A stretch of DNA of 64,000 nucleotides from Anodontia alba (GCA_964016985.1 OZ024826.1:57349735-57413734); one strand, 5' to 3'. Counted from the first letter of the stretch, positions 20,126-31,830 are shown. A program made the numbers and translations. The notes: generated by a model from the letters alone, not told the origin.

Positions 20126-21245
20126 ATATATTTAGAAACAGATGCACACACAAACCGTGAAGTAAAATGGACACGAAAATAAAGATCAGCAGAGGACTTC
20201 ATGATGGGCGTTTTAATGATGCTTAGATATATTAATTTTTACTCCAAAGGGGAGCAAATTCTTTCCGTTTAGAGTGAACCCCTTTTAGAAGGGAGATGAA
20301 ATAATGTGGACAGAGTTGCCTCCCTTGAGAGTGTATCACTTCTCCTTTAGACAAGATAGTTGATGGAAAATGAAAAATAAGAAATCAAGTTGCAGTCAGG
20401 CTGCTATACCTAACCTTTGACAGTGCTTGCCAGACAGAGGCAAGACAACAGAAAGATTACCGGGATGGGACTTGGAGGTACATAATTATCGACATCGGAT
20501 ATAGTAGGTGTGGATTCAGAGGGATTCGTGTGGTTCAGTCGAACACCACTTTGACTCAAATTTTCATTTTCATGGGAAATTTTGGATAAATTTGGGATTT
20601 TTTAATGAATTTGGGATACAGTATCTACCTAAGTATTTACACCTCTTACTCTTAATCTTATAATTCTTTTCAACAAGTCCATTTTACTATCTGTGAATGT
20701 GTGTAGGCTAAAATTGTCTTGTGAGTTGCAAACAGTGCAGATATTGATCAGAAGCCGCTCTGATCTTGGTCTACACTGTTTGCCTCGGCTTGTCTGATCG
20801 AATACGTAGAGTAAGAACATAAACCTTATCAAATCGAACCCTCTCAGAAATCATCCTGGATCCGCCCCTGATTAGATCTACCGGTTTTCTCACCTCAGTA
20901 CGAATACAGGAACAAGTCACAAAATATTAATGATTTCTTGAAAAAAAAATGATGTGCAACACACGGAAAGGATCTCTATTCATTTTGCAGGCAACGCAGG
21001 CCCTGATCAGCCTGCGCAAATGCGCAGGCTGATCGGGGCCTTCGTTGCCCGCTTGCAGAATTGATGGATACTGTAGTATATGTCGACGAACTGAGAACGC
21101 TTTGAGCAGACTGCACGGATGAACATGCTCATCTGGACGTTCGCTGTTCTCATATGGCATAAGGGCCTTTTTCCCCACGTTGTGCATCATACAATGTAAA
21201 ATATTATGGTTGTGGTATGGTGTTCTCATGTCCGTAGGCACCATG

Positions 21246-21394
21246 ACGGAAATGGCCGAGCAGTTACGGTTATGCAGCCGCAATAATTGTTTCTTTTTCT
21301 TCTCTTGGAAACAAACGTGGCGCCATTATTGGCGTTAAGGCATTTGGTCGTTATGCGACATGCTGACGTCACAGACCGTCAATCCAGCAAATGG
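21246..21394 (+). promoter_or_regulatory. Promoter cassette P4
   Basis: Plus-strand cassette beginning ACGGAAATGGCCGAG, with ATTGG (inverted CCAAT) and TGACGTCA at 21364-21371. It is split from its first exon at 22267 by a LINE insertion at 21408-22166. Confidence 0.5.
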
Positions 21395-21407
21395 GCATTA
21401 GCAGATT

Positions 21408-21632
21408 GGTTTAAACATATTTTATTATCCAAATATTACATAACACTATACATTGTAGCACATAAGAAATAGGATCAGAACGAAAGTATGACTACTTATT
21501 TAGTTCTTCTCCTTAACAATTACAGTTGTACAAATAGTGACGGAAAAATAACATTTTTCAATTTGTGGATGTGAATTAAGGATGCAGATTTGAAAGAAGA
21601 AAAAAAAACAAAAAAAAAAACAAAAAAAAAAA

Positions 21633-21664
<32 letters not shown>

Positions 21665-22166
21665 ACACAAACAAATATATATATATATAAAGAGCAATGA
21701 TAAGATAACGAAAGCAATACAAAAAAAAATAATTATATATATATACTTGAAATGACAGTAAGGTCAGAATATCAATTAAAGAGCCATAACTGTTAACTGG
21801 TTCATACTAATGCCACTTCTAAGGCTGATAAAATCAGTCGTAGAAGTCGCTTTAATATATCACAAGACCTTAAGGGATTTTAATAAAAACAATTGGGGGG
21901 GATAAGGGCAGCGCTTCCCTGGTAAGTTTCCCACAGAATCTACTAACGTTTCAATAGAGAGTTGCATGTACAGAACATTGTATTTAAATGGCTTCAACAG
22001 TTAAAAGCGTTTTGTGTCGCTTATATACTTTTGGACTTTTTCAAATATAAGAACATTTGTTGTGTATGGTAAAGAGGCATCTCCATATAGTAGAAGATTA
22101 AGCGATATTGTTTGATACTCTGATACAGCGTTAAAGAGTTCGTTTCTCTGTGCGGTGTACAAGGGA
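21408..22166 (-). mobile_element. 5'-truncated LINE, 3' end fragment
   Basis: A 759-bp insertion flanked by the exact 13-bp duplication GCATTAGCAGATT (21395-21407 and 22167-22179). Read on the minus strand, the truncated 5' end enters an ORF that stops at 22001-22003 and encodes LLLYGDASLPYTTNVLIFEK then VQKYISDTKRF, typical of the extreme C-terminus of a non-LTR reverse transcriptase ORF. The minus-strand 3' end has AATAAA just before the TSD. It also holds A-rich/AC-rich and AT simple repeats (21600-21745). Cassette P6 near 47.45 kb is the uninterrupted empty site. Confidence 0.75.
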
Positions 22167-22266
22167 GCATTAGCAGATTCAACGTGTCGATGTCACTTTT
22201 TCAGATTGCTGATGATAAAATCATTAATTCTTTGGCTGATTTTTAGAATGTAGTTTTTGGAAAATA

Positions 22267-22297
22267 ATGGATGCGGAAGACAGTTTTACTATGAAAG
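22267..22297 (+). pseudogene. Extra first exon, gene A side, degenerate
   Basis: ATG then DAEDSFTMK plus one base (31 nt, one codon shorter than the intact exons), followed by GCAATG where the others have GTAATG. A GC donor can function, but the LINE now separates the exon from its promoter. Confidence 0.45.
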
Positions 22298-22391
22298 GCA
22301 ATGCGGTTTGTTATTTGTTAATGATGTCAGTTTTTTGAACATTTAGTCGCTTGTCCGCGTCAGAAGGTTAACCCATTAAAAGGTACATTAG

Positions 22392-22454
22392 GCAAACAGT
22401 GTAAACCCAGATCAGACGCCGCAGCGGCGTCTGATCAAGGTCTACACTGTTTGC
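22392..22454. repeat. GGCAAACAGTGTAGACC hairpin family, type copy
   Basis: Arms GGCAAACAGTGTAAACCCAG and CAAGGTCTACACTGTTTGC around GATCAGACGCCGC/GCGGCGTCTGATC. Other copies at about 10121-10184, 16999-17064, 20728-20783, 24616-24688, 31944-32010, 37778-37840, 41734-41802, 44741-44808, 46642-46699, 47683-47752, 50861-50932 and 55827-55892. Function unknown; behaves as a dispersed foldback repeat. Confidence 0.7.
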
Positions 22455-22704
22455 ATTAAGCATGTCAATTTCTATGAACACGGTAATAATGAAAATTAAC
22501 TTGACATCCTTTCTACTGGAAATGGACCGGTCCAAATAGTTATGCTAGAAGAGCCCACTCGGCATGAATGGGTAAAAGAAAATAAGTGAAGATACCCAAG
22601 AAATGCCAGGCGTCAAAAGAAGATGAGACGAGAAAGAAACAATTACAAAACAAACGTCGTGTATGAAAACACCGACCCACGAACAAAGAAGAACTGCAAC
22701 AGAA

Positions 22705-23520
22705 GCACCTTGGAACGGTCGGTCGAAAAACTACAGTCGAAGGGGTGGGGGAGTGGTTAAACCAGTTTTACTCGCGCAAAACCATTCATAATAAAACTGT
22801 TCTTAAATTAGCATGGTGTTTAAAACGAAATTTTTTAAATAGCATCTATACAAACTGGGGGAATAAAATTCACATTTGGCGTAACAGAACATGTCAAATC
22901 GCTCATTATGAAAATATACCTATATAATTTTGACCCCCTTGAACCCCACTTTTATATAGTAAAACTGGGGTTTACAGGGGTATACATTATTTTTCTTATT
23001 TCTGTTCAAAAACATAGATTGTGGGTACTCGTTAGAACCGCCTCGGCCAGGCGGTTCTAACGAGTACCCACAATCTCTGTTTTGAGCAGAAATATGAAAA
23101 AAATATCAGAAATTTTATCTGTAAAGTTTCAGTTTTTGGTGGTGAAATTTTCAATATATTTGAATAGGCGTGTTTTCGTAATGTTCAGTCTTCAAGTTTT
23201 CAGAAAAAAAAAAAAAAAAAAAACTTGCGAGAGGCGCCAGAGACAGCATTTTGTTAGATTTTGTGCAGTCTTGCATTTTAATCGATGCTGAGAAGTATCC
23301 AAAAATGTTCTGACACCCCCAAAGGCTGAAAGGAAATTTTCCGCCATTTTTTTGACAGGGAATCAACTTTTGTGACTTCCTAATTGCTTACTTGTGCGCC
23401 AAGCAACTTCTGAAAAGGGTCTTCTCTTAAAGGAAAGAATTTGCTATCAACTGGAGTAAATCCATTCCTTTTAGAGGAGATACCTATTCAATAAGGAGCT
23501 AAAAACAATCTGACATTTTT
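22705..23520 (+). repeat. Dispersed GGTCGGTCGAAAAACTAC repeat
   Basis: Contains CGCGCAAAACCATTCATAAT, CTTGCGAGAGGCGCCAGAGA, TTTTAATCGATGCTGAGAAG and AAAATGTTCTGACACCCCC. Other copies at 28410-28795, 45465-45860 and 48300-48960. This copy is split by an ACGAAAAC MITE. Function unknown, no ORF. Confidence 0.55.
22904..23183. mobile_element. ACGAAAAC MITE, copy 6
   Basis: 280 bp inside a dispersed repeat whose relatives at 28670, 45660 and 48540 are uninterrupted; comparison with 45655 leaves at most one duplicated target base. Confidence 0.75.
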
Positions 23521-23878
23521 TTTTTCCTGACATTTGGTGAAAATTGGCCAGCGGTCTCAGAGGAGAAGTAGATTAACGATTTTATACATGCGTACATGTA
23601 TAAGCCAGGATCTAGGACAGTAACTAATATGATTGTTTATTAGTTTTGCTACTTCCATAATATGTTGTCAGTTTCAACCATTAGTCTAATACATTTTTGA
23701 GATGTTTATGTTTTAATATTATCCCCATACAAATGTATGGAGAAACAAATTTGACCTTGCTGTAAAAAGGTCAAGGGTCAACCTAGGATCATTATTTGAA
23801 TATAAATGGTAGTACTACTACTCCCAATTGTTATTGCCAATTCAGCCTCAAAGCTTTTTGGTTCAGGAAAAGATGTTT

Positions 23879-24365
23879 AAGAAATAGATCAGCTCTAGCA
23901 GTGATTTGTTGAGTAATAAATCACTGTTTGGAGATCAGTTGTAAAGTAGATCAAATCACGAGCGCGTAGCGCGAGTGATTTATCTTCTTACAACTGACCT
24001 ACAAACTGTGATTTATTACTCAACAAATCACGCACAAGAGCTGATCTATTTCGATTCTAACACATAGAAAACGACGTAAAGGTTATTGTATCCTTTAGAT
24101 TTTTCAAACTTTCCGCCATCGAATAAAGAAATCCCGCCAAAAGTTTTGACTGTAACGCTGACGTTTACATGCATTTCTTACGTTGCTGAAGTGAGAAAGA
24201 CGACGTTACACAGTCTAGCGTCGTAGAAATTAAGGCTGACGTCAGCAGCGTGTCTAAATAACGTCGGAAAGGCGCCAGATAGCGTCGCGCGTTTCCGCCC
24301 AGTGATTTATTGCATAATATATCACTGAGTTTAACCATTGGCTATATAGGCGAGGAGTGTTAGAA
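23879..24365. mobile_element. Foldback insertion in gene A unit
   Basis: Long hairpin 23879-24056: GAAATAGATCAGCTCT and GTTGAGTAATAAATCACTG are repeated inverted as CAGTGATTTATT/AGAGCTGATCTATTTC. A GC-richer tail follows (24057-24365) with several ACGTC motifs and TAATATATCACTGAG. Gene B has a simple GATGTTAGGTGTTTTACC here, the empty site. Confidence 0.6.
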
Positions 24366-24965
24366 TAGGTGTTTTACCATATATGTTCGTGAAAGCCATC
24401 TTGGTCAATGGGGCTTAACCATTTGGATAAACTCTGAATCCCCTTTGACAGAAGATTTACCAAGAACATGGGTGAATTTTAGACGTCTCTTTGAAGCCAT
24501 TTTAGACTAAATAAAACTACCCCCCATACTATCTATTGGAAAGTTAAATTTCGATTTTAGCTATGTGAGCTAGGCCATGTTAGATATTCCTAGAGGAAAA
24601 TGGCTAAGGCTACTTTCAAACAGCGGAAGCCCTTATCAGACGCCACATTGCATTCTGCAGCGTCAGATCTGGTCTTGACTGTTTGCCAATAACCCATATG
24701 GGTCTCCAGATTAAAATGGGTTAAAGACGTAATGATTTTACACATGTATATAGCCCAGTGCCAGACAATAGTCCTCGGGAGATAAATGATTGTAACTGTA
24801 GAGTTTTGTTACTTTGCTCAAATATTGTAAGTTTCAACCATAAGTCTTTAATACACTGAGTAAATGTTCCACATGACTCATCTCGTATGGTAAATTGAGA
24901 TTCATAGAGCTACAAAATTTATGAAAGAATGTGACGCCATTAACCATACCCTCTTATTGTCAGAG

Positions 24966-25201
24966 ACTAGTACGGAAATGGCCGAGGAGTTACGATTGCA
25001 GCCGCATTCATTGAAACAAGCGGGGCGTTTTGATTGGCAGTTTGGCGTTTAGTCGCTATGCGACGTCCCGACGTCACTCAGCGTCAGTCTGGCAACTGTA
25101 GTCATTTGCAGACTGAACGTCGTGGCTATCACACGTCTTTCCGAGCTCTGAGAAAAATCTTAAATTTCGAAGCAAATTTTAAAATAAAGTTCATGGAAAT
25201 A
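24966..25201 (+). promoter_or_regulatory. Promoter cassette P5 of gene A
   Basis: Starts ACGGAAATGGCCGAGGAG, contains inverted CCAAT (ATTGG, 25033-25037) and CGACGTCA (25069-25076) about 125 bp before the ATG. Very close to P7 of gene B. The GGAA and ATGGCC elements resemble ETS and YY1 sites (inference). Confidence 0.55.
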
Positions 25202-25235
25202 ATGGACGCAGAGGGATTCAGTTTTATTATTAAAG
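25202..25235 (+). CDS. Gene A exon 1
   Basis: Encodes MDAEGFSFIIK plus one base, donor GTAATG. An in-frame ATG lies nine bases upstream (25193), but gene B has AGG there, so 25202 is the conserved start. Confidence 0.7.
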
Positions 25236-25456
25236 GTAATGTAGTTTTAAACTATTATTCATTCGTGACATTTGTTATTTAATATATTTTATCTACGATA
25301 TTGTAAATGCTATCGTTGCTATGCAAAGTAAAATGCCATCATCGTTTCCATTTTTACGATGCATGCTATGCTAGCTTTTTACTTCTAACATACGAGCTCG
25401 TATATTTTAGTCGTCTTATTCTTAAGCTATTATTCTATTCTTTCTTCTCTCTCCAG

Positions 25457-25518
25457 ACATAAATCTTCCTGATTTCTCAAGTCAAGCTCTTTATCAAGTT
25501 AAAGATTCTGAGTATGAG
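25457..25518 (+). CDS. Gene A exon 2
   Basis: 62 nt, acceptor CTCTCCAG, donor GTAGTT. Completes residues DINLPDFSSQALYQVKDSEYE, nearly identical to gene C exon 2 and identical to gene B. Confidence 0.8.
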
Positions 25519-26124
25519 GTAGTTCTTTCTTTTCTTTCTGTTGTATCTTCTAGTTACTGTGCTATCGACATCCCTCTGAAAGACATTTTTTCGCATGGCG
25601 TTTTATTCTAAATGGAAATCTTGATTTCTGATTGACAATATCATCAGAAATCATGTGTCGATTCTATTTATGCGCTTTGTTTCAAAATATTTACCGCAAA
25701 ATTAAATAAAATGTGTCTGACCTATGCAATTTCTATATTAATTTGGATCTTGGATTTCTTTTTATTAAAAACTAGTTTTTGCTTTTAAATCATTGATGTT
25801 CCAAAACAATATTGTGAAAATTTCAGAAATTTTGAACAAGTGGAACTTGTTGAAAACCTGCATCCACACTATCTATCTACTATCGATGTTTGCGTATTTT
25901 GCAGCCATTTTTACTATGGAAAAAAATGAAAATGTTCGATTTTTTAAACCAATGACTAGAATGTAACTTTTTTGTGCATATGTAGTTACGACAAATGGTT
26001 TTGAAAAAAAAAAAAAAAAAAAAAAAACATGATAAAACCTTGCAAATTTACCACTTCTGTGTAAAGTATCAGGCAAAATAACGACTTTCCGAAAGACGTC
26101 GAAAGGAGAGTAGCATTCTGTTTA

Positions 26125-26215
26125 AATCAATATCTGACAGTTTTCGGCCCGACAGGAGTCCTGTCGGGCCGATAACGGTCCGATATAGATTTTAGTAGAA
26201 TGCTGTCTGGGCTTT
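26125..26215. mobile_element. GGCCCGACAGGA palindromic MITE
   Basis: CGGCCCGACAGGAGTCCTGTCGGGCCG is an almost perfect palindrome at 26143-26169, flanked by AGCATTCTGTTTAAATC and its inverse. Gene B counterpart at about 51793-51895 has diverged arms. Confidence 0.6.
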
Positions 26216-26538
26216 TATTTGTTGTGTTATTAATGTATTTTTCTTAGGAGAGATGACATGTCGAAAACAAATTAAGTGGCGGATATCAGTCTGTTGCGGA
26301 GCCATCAAAACTATTCTGCTGTCGACATATTTCAGAAGGTCGGCTTTTGCCCAGCACTTTACGTAGAAGTAAATGTGCAAACGTTTGTCACGATTTTATG
26401 CAAATCCATTTGATGCGCAATGCATGAAAAGGACCCTTATGCAGTTTGTGGACACCGCAGAACCAGATCAGCCTGTGCGAATAATGCACATTCGCACAAG
26501 CTGATCAGGACCTTCGTGGTCAGCCTTCAGAATCAATG

Positions 26539-26795
26539 CATCACGAAAACATACCTATATAATTTTGACCCCTTTAAACCCCACTTTTATATAGTAAAAC
26601 TGAGGTTTACAGGGGTATACATTATTTTTCTTAATACTGCTCAAAAAACATAGATTGTGGGTATTCGTTAGAACCGCCTCAGCGAGGCTGTTCTAACGAG
26701 TACCCACAATCTATGTTTTGAGCAGAAACATGAAAAATATCAAATTTTTTATCTGAAAACTTTCAGTTTTTGGTGTAGAAATTTTCAATAAATTT
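26539..26795. mobile_element. ACGAAAAC MITE, copy 7
   Basis: Left end and central palindrome intact, right end lost. Orthologous to copy 9 in the gene B unit, so it predates the duplication. Confidence 0.65.
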
Positions 26796-27299
26796 TCTGA
26801 AATTTCACAATATTGTTGTGCAACACGAGTAACTAAAATAACAAAAGAAAGGTAAAAATGTGTCCTTAGATAAAAACAAAATCCCCAAAGCAAAGCACAT
26901 TACTATAGAAACTACATGGGTCAGGCCAATTTTTTGGTCGTAAATTTAAATTTAGGGTAAACATTTGAGAACAAAACAGAAACAGAAAAAAAATAGTTTT
27001 CAAAAACTAGGGTCTATCAGAACAAACTATTTTCATTTAAAATTAAACGCCAAACAAAAAAAACAACAACAACAAAAAACATCATTCCGAGCAATGGGAG
27101 TTTTGGATCATAAAGAAAAGAAAGAGAAACAATAACAGAGTCGGTTTGATTGAGTGTGCTCACGCAGAATAATGATAAATTATGCTACCTTATCTGACCC
27201 CGCTAATAGTGCTTTAAGCCATACCCTATTTTCACATGTTATGTGCGATCCAAACATAATGCTTCCAGCTCTATTTACTGAGGGAAACAGGGGAAAAAA

Positions 27300-27858
27300 T
27301 ATCGTATCTGACCTAATTACCGCACATACCCCTATAATCGCACAGTCAAGCAATTTTGTAGTCTTTAGATTGCCACCTCGTGTTCTTTTATCTCCTTCTT
27401 TATAAAAGCATATATTGTTGGTACTCATTTTAATTGCCTCAGCAAGTCGAGGCAATTCAAATGAGTACTAACAACATATGCTTTTATAAAGAAAATATCG
27501 CATAATCATCATTAAATACGCCCCATCATGAGGACCCCCGCCGATCTTTCTGTAAATAGTGCCCTTAATAGGTGGATGCTTTACTTTAACCCTTGTCCTG
27601 CTGAATAAATTAAGATGCCACACCCACTTCTAATTTTCAGCCAATCAGATTACTTGATCCAAATTGTTGGTATAAATTCACATACTTAATGGCAAACAGT
27701 GCAGATCCAGATCAGTTGGCTTCTTCAGAAGCCAACTGATCTGGATCTACACTGTTTGCAAAGACAGGATATATCCGGGTTCAGCAGGACAAGGGTTAAG
27801 TGCTTTTCTCAGTAATTAAAAAAAGCGTACTGCGCGGTAATTAGGTCGAATACGGTAC
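27300..27858. mobile_element. GTATTCGACCTAATTACCGC MITE, copy 1
   Basis: TIRs TCTGACCTAATTACCGCACA and GTAATTAGGTCGAATACGGTA; central hairpin ACATATGCTTTTATAAAG. Interrupted by the TTAA MITE copy d. Confidence 0.6.
27587..27798. mobile_element. TTAA/CCCTTGTCC MITE, copy d (nested)
   Basis: Inserted inside another MITE (27300-27858). The gene B copy of the host MITE lacks it, showing insertion after the duplication with TTAA at each border. Confidence 0.75.
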
Positions 27859-27924
27859 TTCAAAATGTATGCTAAACGTTAACTGCCTCGACAGAAGCTG
27901 CTCAGTCTAGTAGCTAACAACTCG

Positions 27925-27958
27925 GACCCATCAATATCAGTATTGATGGGTCCGAGCT
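27925..27958. repeat. Perfect hairpin CTCGGACCCATCAAT
   Basis: Arms CTCGGACCCATCAATA and TATTGATGGGTCCGAG separated by about two bases. Not present at the gene B counterpart (53890-53930). Confidence 0.6.
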
Positions 27959-28093
27959 AACAAGTAGACCAAACTGGTTTGAAATGAATATCGGTTCCAC
28001 GGCACTCCTTACGACCAACATATATTATACTCCATGCTCCATACCCAACCCTTCGACCACCTCTTCCCAGTTTTGGTCTTAAAAAAATAATCT

Positions 28094-28102
28094 ATCTCTC
28101 CC

Positions 28103-28171
<69 letters not shown>
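28094..28171. repeat. (TC)n(AC)n compound microsatellite
   Basis: CT run of about 30 bp followed by about 47 bp of CA. Gene B has an impure CT-only counterpart at 54024-54070. Confidence 0.9.
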
Positions 28172-28175
<4 letters not shown>

Positions 28176-28794
28176 ATTTCTTCACATTTCTATTTTACTC
28201 CATTCGGTCTTTACTATTCCGGATCATCTACACCTTTGATCCAGTAAATACTTTGCGAATTCCTGCCAGGAAAATACATTCGAACTTCAAAGGCTCGAAC
28301 ATCTTTGGGACCATAGAAATATGTTCGAGATACGGGTAGTTCGAGCCAGTGAGGGTCCATCATGGCACCGGCTCAGGAAGCAAATGGCGATAATTTAGGA
28401 AAAGATTTTTGAGCACCTTGGAACGGTCGGTCGAAAAATTACTTACAGGGGAATGGGTAGGGGAGAGTAGGGGAGAGTGTGGTGTGTGTGTGGGGGGGGG
28501 GGGGGGAGGGGGAGGGGGCGGGGCTAAAGCCAGGTTTACTCACGCAAATCCATTCATAATAAAACTGACCTTAAATTAGCATGTTTTAAAATGAAATTTT
28601 ATAAATAGCATCTATACAAACTGGAAAACTTTGAAATAAAATTCACATTTGGCATAACTGAACATGTCAAATCGCAGAAAGAAAAAAAAAACTTGCGAGA
28701 GGCGCCAGAGACAGCATTTTTGTCAGTTTTTGTGAGCAGTCTTGCATTTTAATCGATGCTGAGAAGTACTCCAAAAATGTTCTGACACCCCCAA

Positions 28795-29151
28795 AGTCAC
28801 TTCAGTGGCTCAAACATCTTTGGGACCATGGAAATATGTTCGAGATACGGGTAGTTCGTGCCAGTGAGGGTCAATCATGGCACCGGCTCAGGAAGCAAAT
28901 GGCGATAATTTAGGGAAAGAGTTTCGATCGTCTGCACAATAATGACATGTTGAGTGTGCTCATTACAATCGCGTCGATGAGGCGATTCTAATGAGTACAT
29001 ACAACATACAATTTCATAATAAAATAGGGAAATTTCCCTAAAAATTTGTTTTGTTGAGCTATCGGAAGAATTCCGTAGGGACTAAAAACAAGTTCGAATT
29101 GGCCATGGTAAATGAGCCATCGGTGTTCTAGCTATTGAGATTCGACTATAA
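28795..29151. mobile_element. TCGAACATCTTTGGGACC MITE
   Basis: Begins in CAGTGGCTCAAACATC and ends ATTGAGATTCGACTATA; internal AATGAGTACATACAAC motif shared with the copies at 12431 and 29852. Immediately upstream of gene A exon 3. Confidence 0.5.
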
Positions 29152-29233
29152 GAAGTTCGCTGTGTGTTGTTTTTAGACAAATGAAACATTAGAGTGCAAC
29201 AACTTGTGTGATCAAAATTGTGTTATTTTTCAG

Positions 29234-29359
29234 AGGCATTTAAGAACTCTCAGACAAGTGCAGAAGAAAAGAGCGAGATTCTTAAGGAAATCAGACGGAA
29301 GAGACGGTCTCCCAAAGACTGAGACTTGCACAACAGACGACAGAACAAATGAGTATGAG
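29234..29359 (+). CDS. Gene A exon 3 (basic)
   Basis: 126 nt, phase 0-0. Encodes RHLRTLRQVQKKRARFLRKS followed by a polar tail ending TNEYE. Preceded by TTTTTCAG, followed by GTATTA, a weaker donor than the GTAATA of genes B and C. Confidence 0.8.
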
Positions 29360-29851
29360 GTATTAACCTTTCATTCTGAGTAAAACAAGCCGGCTGGGTA
29401 AAAGTTCTGCAGACGGCATTTTCATTTTTTCCTAGAGGAGGCAATTTTCTGACACCTTTGCCTATATGATAAAGGCTTTTTGTCCATGTGAGAAACAACT
29501 TTCTTACATGACAAAGGAACAATCCACTTAAAGGTGGGAGAAAAAGAGAACAATCCACTTAAAGGTGGAAAAAGAATCCATCATGAGCCAGTCCATGCAG
29601 GATAGGGAAATATCACCCTTGGGGTAGGAATTTCAACCTCGTTGCAAGCCTCGTCCCTGGTTAAAATTCCTACCCCTCGGGTGAGACTTCCCTATCATAT
29701 CTTGAATGGACACTCATGATGGATTCCTATATTCACGAAATGTCAAACCTATTTTCTGGAAAAAAAATAAAGCTTTTTATCTTCAGATGAATAAGTCCAG
29801 AGAGTGCTAAAGGGTAAACATAATGATAATAAATAAATAAGCTATGCAATA

Positions 29852-30201
29852 CAGTCGAACTTCGTTGGCTCGAACATCTTTGGGACCACAGAAATTTGTT
29901 CGAGACTTGGGTAGTTCGAGATACAGAGGGTTAATCATAGCACTAGGTCAGGAAGCAAACTGGGATAATTTAGGGAAGCATTTTATACACAAATGGTATG
30001 TTGTATGTACTCATTAGAACTACCTCAGAGAGGCGATTCTAATGAGTACACACAACGTAAACTTTCAAGATATCATAAAGTAAGAAAACTTCACAAAAAA
30101 ATCCTGAATGTTTGATTTTTAGAGCTGTCGGAAGAATTTCATAGGGACTCAAAAAGGATTTCGAATCAACCATAGTAAACGAGCTCTTGAGGTTTAACTG
30201 C
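29852..30201. mobile_element. TCGAACATCTTTGGGACC MITE
   Basis: CAGTCGAACTTCGTTGGCTC start, GAGGTTTAACTG end. Between gene A exons 3 and 4; absent from the shorter gene B intron. Confidence 0.5.
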
Positions 30202-30392
30202 ATTACCATAAATCATGTGTTTTACCTGGACTCCTTATGCAATAAAATACATATAAAGTCAAATCGGTCTTAAAGGCCACCTGTATTAACATGTACTTAA
30301 AAGTCAGTTTTTCAGGTCCCATTAAAGGAAAATAAATGTAAATAAACCTGTATTAAGCAAGCACCTGTCTTAACACTTTTTATGCTGGGTAA

Positions 30393-30560
30393 AATTTCAG
30401 CAGACATTTTGACATATTTTTCCTAGAAAATTGGATCTGACACGTCATGCAAATTGTCTCCTGACCAGACAATTTGCATGAAGTGCCAGATCCTATTTTC
30501 TGGGAAAAATAAGAAAAAAAAATATAATCAGTTTGTCATCTGCTGAATATGCCCGTAGCA
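30393..30560. repeat. GCAAATTGTCTCC hairpin family, type copy
   Basis: CATGCAAATTGTCTCCTGA and GACAATTTGCATGAAG form the loop-proximal arms; outer arms are TTTTTCCTAGAAAA/TTTTCTGGGAAAAATAAG and CAGCAGAC/GTCATCTGCTGAAT. Further copies near 33768-33948, 38330-38500, 38555-38725, 38855-39005, 44015-44205, 45185-45290 (partial), 54950-55115 and 60450-60630; eroded relatives at 1780-2195. Confidence 0.65.
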
Positions 30561-30623
30561 CTGTGCGTGTTAAGCAACGTTTTTGGTTAACACATGTTTG
30601 ACAGTGTGTTTGTCGTCTTTCAG

Positions 30624-30737
30624 ACACAGCCTCTAATAAGATCATCTGAGAGAAGTCCTCCAGATACCAGTCATCCTCTTCCTCCTAACAAAAGACCTTA
30701 TGTCTCCACATCAATAGATTCTGAGACAACAGCAAAG
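30624..30737 (+). CDS. Gene A exon 4 (equivalent of C exon 5)
   Basis: 114 nt, acceptor TCTTTCAG, donor GTAAAT. Encodes TQPLIRSSERSPPDTSHPLP and PNKRPYVSTSIDSETTAK. The first K of the PPKKR patch is N here. Confidence 0.8.
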
Positions 30738-30774
30738 GTAAATTAAAAATCAAGCAACGTTAAATATTTTACCC

Positions 30775-31830
30775 TGAATATAATGAGACCTCTTTATGGG
30801 ACAGTTTATTATAAGATGGTTTCGTGGATAAGACAGTTTTAACATGGATCCCAAAAGTGTTGTATCTAAAAAAAAATGTATAGATTATATAGAAAAATGA
30901 CCATATTTTATCCAAATAAAATGTATAGCTTATATAGAAAATGACTATTTTTGTATCCAAACAAAATGTAAAGATTATATAGAAAAAAAGACCCGTTTAT
31001 CCAAACAAAATGTAAAGATTATATAGAAAAATGACCATTTATCCAAACAAAAATGTACAGATTATATAGAAACAAGAGGGCCATGATGGTCCTGTAACGC
31101 TCACCTGAGTATCCTAACACTTAGAGAACCCGATCTAGAACTGATCAAGACAAACATTCTGACCAAAATTCATGATGATTATATTAACAAGTAAGACAAT
31201 GTAGCATGTCTGATGGGCTGTGAAATGGAGGTGAAAGTCAAATATGGATGACTGCACTCAAGCGGCCATGCTAAGATGTATGCATGTGCTAAGTATCACT
31301 GGCTGTAGGAGCAAAAGTTACTGAGAAACTAACCTAAAGACAAACACTTCACAAGTGCCAAATATCACTCTGTAGGACCAATAGTTACCGAGAAATTGAC
31401 CTAAACGGAAAAACTAAAGAAAGTCACTGGACCGTAAAATATAGGTCATAAGTGACCCAGTTCCGGCAAACTTCACCTAGAAATCATCAAGACAAACACT
31501 TTAAGCAAGATTCATGATGGTCACTTAAAAATGTGACCTCTAGAGTGTTAACAAACTAATTGTTGACAACGGACGATGGATGAAGGACGACGGACAGAGG
31601 GTGATCACAACAGCTCACCCTGAGCTTTCGCTCAGGTGAGCTAAATGTCCATAAATGTCATTTTCTATATGATCTGTACATTTTACATTCAAAACAAAAA
31701 TTTATAGATAATATAGAAAAATGACCATAAATGGTCATTTTTCCATATAATCTATACATTTTTGTCTGGCTACAACATGGATGTTTAGCTAACATGTTTT
31801 ATTTTGCTAAAATGGATGCCAGCAACATTG
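30775..31830. mobile_element. TATAAGACGG hairpin MITE, split by a tandem-core element
   Basis: Left part GGGACAGTTTATTATAAGATGG with repeats of AATGTATAGATTATATAGAA; right part TCTATACATTTTTGTCTGGC. Interrupted at 31072-31643. Other copies: 6540-6830, 44218-44515 and 55357-55740 (gene B counterpart, uninterrupted). Confidence 0.55.
31072..31643 (+). mobile_element. Tandem-core element, family 2, short copy
   Basis: Starts ACAAGAGGGCCATGATGGTC, ends CTCACCCTGAGCTTTCGCTC and AGGTGAGCTAA (hairpin). Contains GACGACGGACAGAGGG microsatellite-like DNA but few cores. Inserted in a MITE in gene A. Confidence 0.65.

Noticed and set aside
21500..21717. Phe/Cys-rich minus-strand ORFs
   Set aside because: Read through A/C-rich low-complexity DNA inside the LINE insertion.
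27154..27455. ORFs of 83-91 codons on both strands
   Set aside because: Lie across a palindromic MITE end; the gene B counterpart differs by indels with no frame conservation.
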